Part shown: piece by piece, positions 63,947 through 64,000 of the stretch | Numbering within the stretch: the stretch's first letter is position 1 | How the letters are laid out: the number at the start of each line of letters is the position of its first letter | Origin: an uncultured Paracoccaceae bacterium | GTDB lineage: Bacteria; Pseudomonadota; Alphaproteobacteria; Rhodobacterales; Rhodobacteraceae | DNA: 64,000 nucleotides | Assembly (NCBI GenBank): GCA_947492585.1 | Contig: CANLND010000002.1 | Span: forward strand, 167,093-231,092 | Direction: 5' to 3' | The notes under the pieces: generated by a model | The model's input: the letters and a program-made list of their open reading frames with translations, nothing else | The model's database searches: none | What the model was told of the DNA's origin: nothing | Position numbers and translations under genes: made by a program

Positions 63947-64000
63947 ATGAAGAATGGACGATACAGCGACGCGCAGATCATGCATTGCACGGCAGGCGAT
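63947..64000 (+). pseudogene. Start of an IS3-family transposase OrfA, probably frameshifted, cut by window end
   Basis: An ATG at 63947 with GAGGAG nine bases upstream opens 18 codons that begin Met-Lys-Asn-Gly-Arg-Tyr-Ser-Asp-Ala-Gln-Ile-Met, the typical start of IS3-group OrfA helix-turn-helix proteins. Family members continue with a segment like Ile-Leu-Arg-Gln-Ala. Here the current frame reads His-Cys-Thr-Ala-Gly-Asp, while the adjacent frame reads Ile-Ala-Arg-Gln-Ala. This suggests a loss of two bases or gain of one. The left end of the element probably lies near 63890-63900. The preceding 287 bases (63660-63946) hold no gene I can support. The call is limited by the window edge. Confidence 0.5.

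Overview
The window reads as a chromosomal stretch from a marine alphaproteobacterium of the roseobacter group (Rhodobacteraceae). The grounds are: the gene order lptFG/pepA-holC and lptD-surA-pdxA-rsmA; the erpA-dgt-argS-SPOR-nagZ-scpA-scpB run; the yceD-rpmF-plsX-fabH-ihfA-merR run; an OlsB-type acyltransferase; a DksA with a degenerate zinc site; and a glnE neighbourhood carrying protein families named after Rhodobacter sphaeroides loci (RSP_2647, RSP_2648). Nearly all of it is core housekeeping sequence. The only mobile-element signal is the start of an IS3-type transposase at the right edge.

Layout. 1-825: end of a MarC-type membrane protein and a membrane-anchored aspartic protease. 916-2852 (minus): holC and pepA, divergent from 3125-10705 (plus), an envelope run lptF-lptG-lptD-surA-pdxA-rsmA. 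10829-17022 (mostly minus): DUF4167, prmC-prfA, DUF1499, agmatinase and an M20 amidohydrolase. 17087-19384 (plus): mazG, nucleoside hydrolase, GNAT. 19422-22924 (minus): MEKHLA protein, enolase, EamA exporter, Fur/Mur regulator. 23171-31212: DEAD-box helicase, SelO, cupin, anmK, tyrS, a new 51-residue membrane protein, a GNAT/FemAB-like protein and an SDR. 31344-34601 (minus): ABC-F ATPase, OlsB, BamE. 34687-41698 (plus): yceD-rpmF-plsX-fabH-ihfA, a very long MerR protein, tRNA-Pro and dcd. 41788-49277 (minus): scpB-scpA-nagZ-SPOR, argS, a YciI protein and dgt, divergent from erpA and xthA. 50663-58822: a flavin monooxygenase, dksA, a MoxR / small membrane protein / VWA module, an M48 protease, a lipoprotein, PIN, an RNA methyltransferase and a small protein downstream of glnE (58824-61607). 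61780-63659 (plus): DUF2852, RDD and the N-degron transferase bpt.

How the genes work together. LptF/G/D and SurA export and assemble LPS, and BamE belongs to the outer-membrane insertion machine. PlsX, FabH and OlsB supply phospholipid and ornithine-lipid synthesis. NagZ, AnmK and the SPOR protein handle cell-wall turnover and division. PrfA/PrmC, RsmA, TyrS, ArgS, tRNA-Pro and L32 serve translation. MazG, Dgt, Dcd, XthA and HolC maintain the nucleotide pool and DNA. GlnE and DksA link nitrogen and stringent control.

Non-coding structure is the most distinctive part. Four intergenic copies of one element share a conserved head, and each is followed by two hairpins whose first stem covaries between copies. 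A second family of GC-rich double hairpins has at least three copies. There are also several clear terminators, a hairpin that can mask a ribosome binding site (215-238), a TetR-like palindrome (30424-30437) and two genes too short for ordinary ORF calling. No CRISPR array, prophage, defence island or biosynthetic cluster was seen.
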